Source: Methyloceanibacter superfactus (GTDB lineage: Bacteria > Pseudomonadota > Alphaproteobacteria > Rhizobiales > Methyloligellaceae). Taken from it: 64,000 bases of DNA. The DNA is taken from positions 1 through 64,000 of the forward strand of contig NZ_LPWF01000027.1 of assembly GCF_001723305.1 (NCBI RefSeq), written 5' to 3'. Shown one piece after another: positions 63,586 to 64,000 of the stretch. Position 1 is the stretch's first letter; each line of letters starts with the position of its first letter. Position numbers and translations under genes: made by a program. Under the pieces are notes generated by a model. It did no database searches. It was not told the DNA's origin and saw only the letters and a program-made list of their open reading frames with translations.

Positions 63586-64000
63586 ATGCGGGTGCTTGTC
63601 GCCGTTAACCCCAACGCATCGAGATGCGCGGACGTCTTGCCCACGCTTCCCGGCTGGCTCTCGGCGCGCGCGGACTCGGTGTTCGTGGCTTGCGGCTCGC
63701 GGGACGAGATGGCGCAAACCCTTAAGGAGCATGGCGCGAGCGCCGATCGGATCGTCATCGGCGGCGGCGACGGAACCATCTCGAGCGCCCTGCCGGAGAT
63801 TCTCGCGCTCGGCAAGCCGCTCGCCGTTCTGCCGCTCGGCACCGCCAACGATTTCGCGAACACGCTCGGAATGCCGGCCGACGTCTATGAAGCCGCCGAG
63901 ATCGCCCTTGGCGGACGCACCCATAAAATCGATGTCGGCCTCGTCAACGGCACACCGTTCGTGAACGTGGCGAGCGTCGGGGTGGCGGCCAACGTGGCGC
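63586..64000 (+). CDS. Diacylglycerol-kinase-like lipid kinase (partial, cut by window end)
   Basis: The ATG at 63586, with CAGGAG about 12 nt upstream, opens MRVLVAVNPNASRCADVLPT and runs to the window edge (138 residues visible). The catalytic domain is recognisable from IVIGGGDGTISSALPEILAL and LAVLPLGTANDFANTLGMP, the nucleotide- and lipid-kinase signatures of the DAGK/YegS family. Continues KIDVGLVNGTPFVNVASVGV. It probably phosphorylates a lipid or sphingoid-type substrate; the substrate domain is outside the window. Confidence 0.88.
   Translation, partial: MRVLVAVNPNASRCADVLPTLPGWLSARADSVFVACGSRDEMAQTLKEHGASADRIVIGGGDGTISSALPEILALGKPLAVLPLGTANDFANTLGMPADVYEAAEIALGGRTHKIDVGLVNGTPFVNVASVGVAANVA

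Overview
The window is GC-rich chromosomal DNA of an alphaproteobacterium, most likely a Hyphomicrobiales (Rhizobiales) lineage. The evidence is gene content and order: rplU-rpmA-(GNAT)-obgE-proBA-nadD-rsfS-rlmH-envC-ctpA; an F1-only atpHAGDC operon next to priA and xerC; mdh-sucCDAB-lpdA; dgt-argS-SPOR-nagZ-scpA-scpB-tatABC; and pcm-tolC-popZ-valS. PopZ is an alphaproteobacterial hallmark. Two TTAA-N7-TTAA boxes of the CtrA cell-cycle regulator type lie upstream of xerC/priA and popZ. The order is essentially a core genome backbone with few accessory insertions.

Layout. 1-466: a dispersed repeat copy and the rplU promoter. 467-11886 (+): ribosomal proteins L21/L27, a GTPase, proline and NAD synthesis, ribosome silencing and methylation, cell-wall hydrolase activator, periplasmic protease, a divergent polysaccharide deacetylase and RppH. 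11883-16774 (-): F1-ATPase, meeting rppH tail to tail. 17017-20299: priA and xerC, divergent. 20357-24173 (+): a self-regulated TetR-HlyD-ABC exporter operon that looks like an insertion between xerC and lpdA. 24183-33023 (-): TCA-cycle operon. 33235-38365: the main accessory stretch, with small membrane, cupin, Gly/Tyr-rich secreted and unknown exported proteins, a DUF305 protein and the second, inverted copy of the dispersed repeat. 38355-49562 (-): Tat translocase, an orphan FbpC-type ABC ATPase, condensin ScpAB, NagZ, SPOR protein, ArgS and a dGTPase-like hydrolase. 49655-53569: ErpA, Xth, a Sel1-repeat protein and IlvD. 53917-64000: an unknown membrane protein, ValS, PopZ, TolC, Pcm, tRNA-Cys, two small membrane proteins, tRNA-Asn, MsrB and the start of a lipid-kinase-like gene cut by the window edge.

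A dominant property is an unusual number of broken reading frames in genes that must be functional: rplU, rlmH, atpC, atpG, lpdA, sucA, tatC, scpA, valS, popZ and more. Where I worked out the direction, nearly all are repaired by restoring one missing base, often in a short G or C run. This pattern points to assembly or sequencing deletions rather than gene decay. Such genes are given with full extents and the approximate frameshift positions.

I found no prophage, CRISPR array, transposase or defence locus. The most interesting unexplained items are the ~250-bp dispersed repeat with a covarying hairpin, the CtrA-type boxes, the 33-38 kb accessory stretch, and the orphan ABC ATPase between scpB and tatA.
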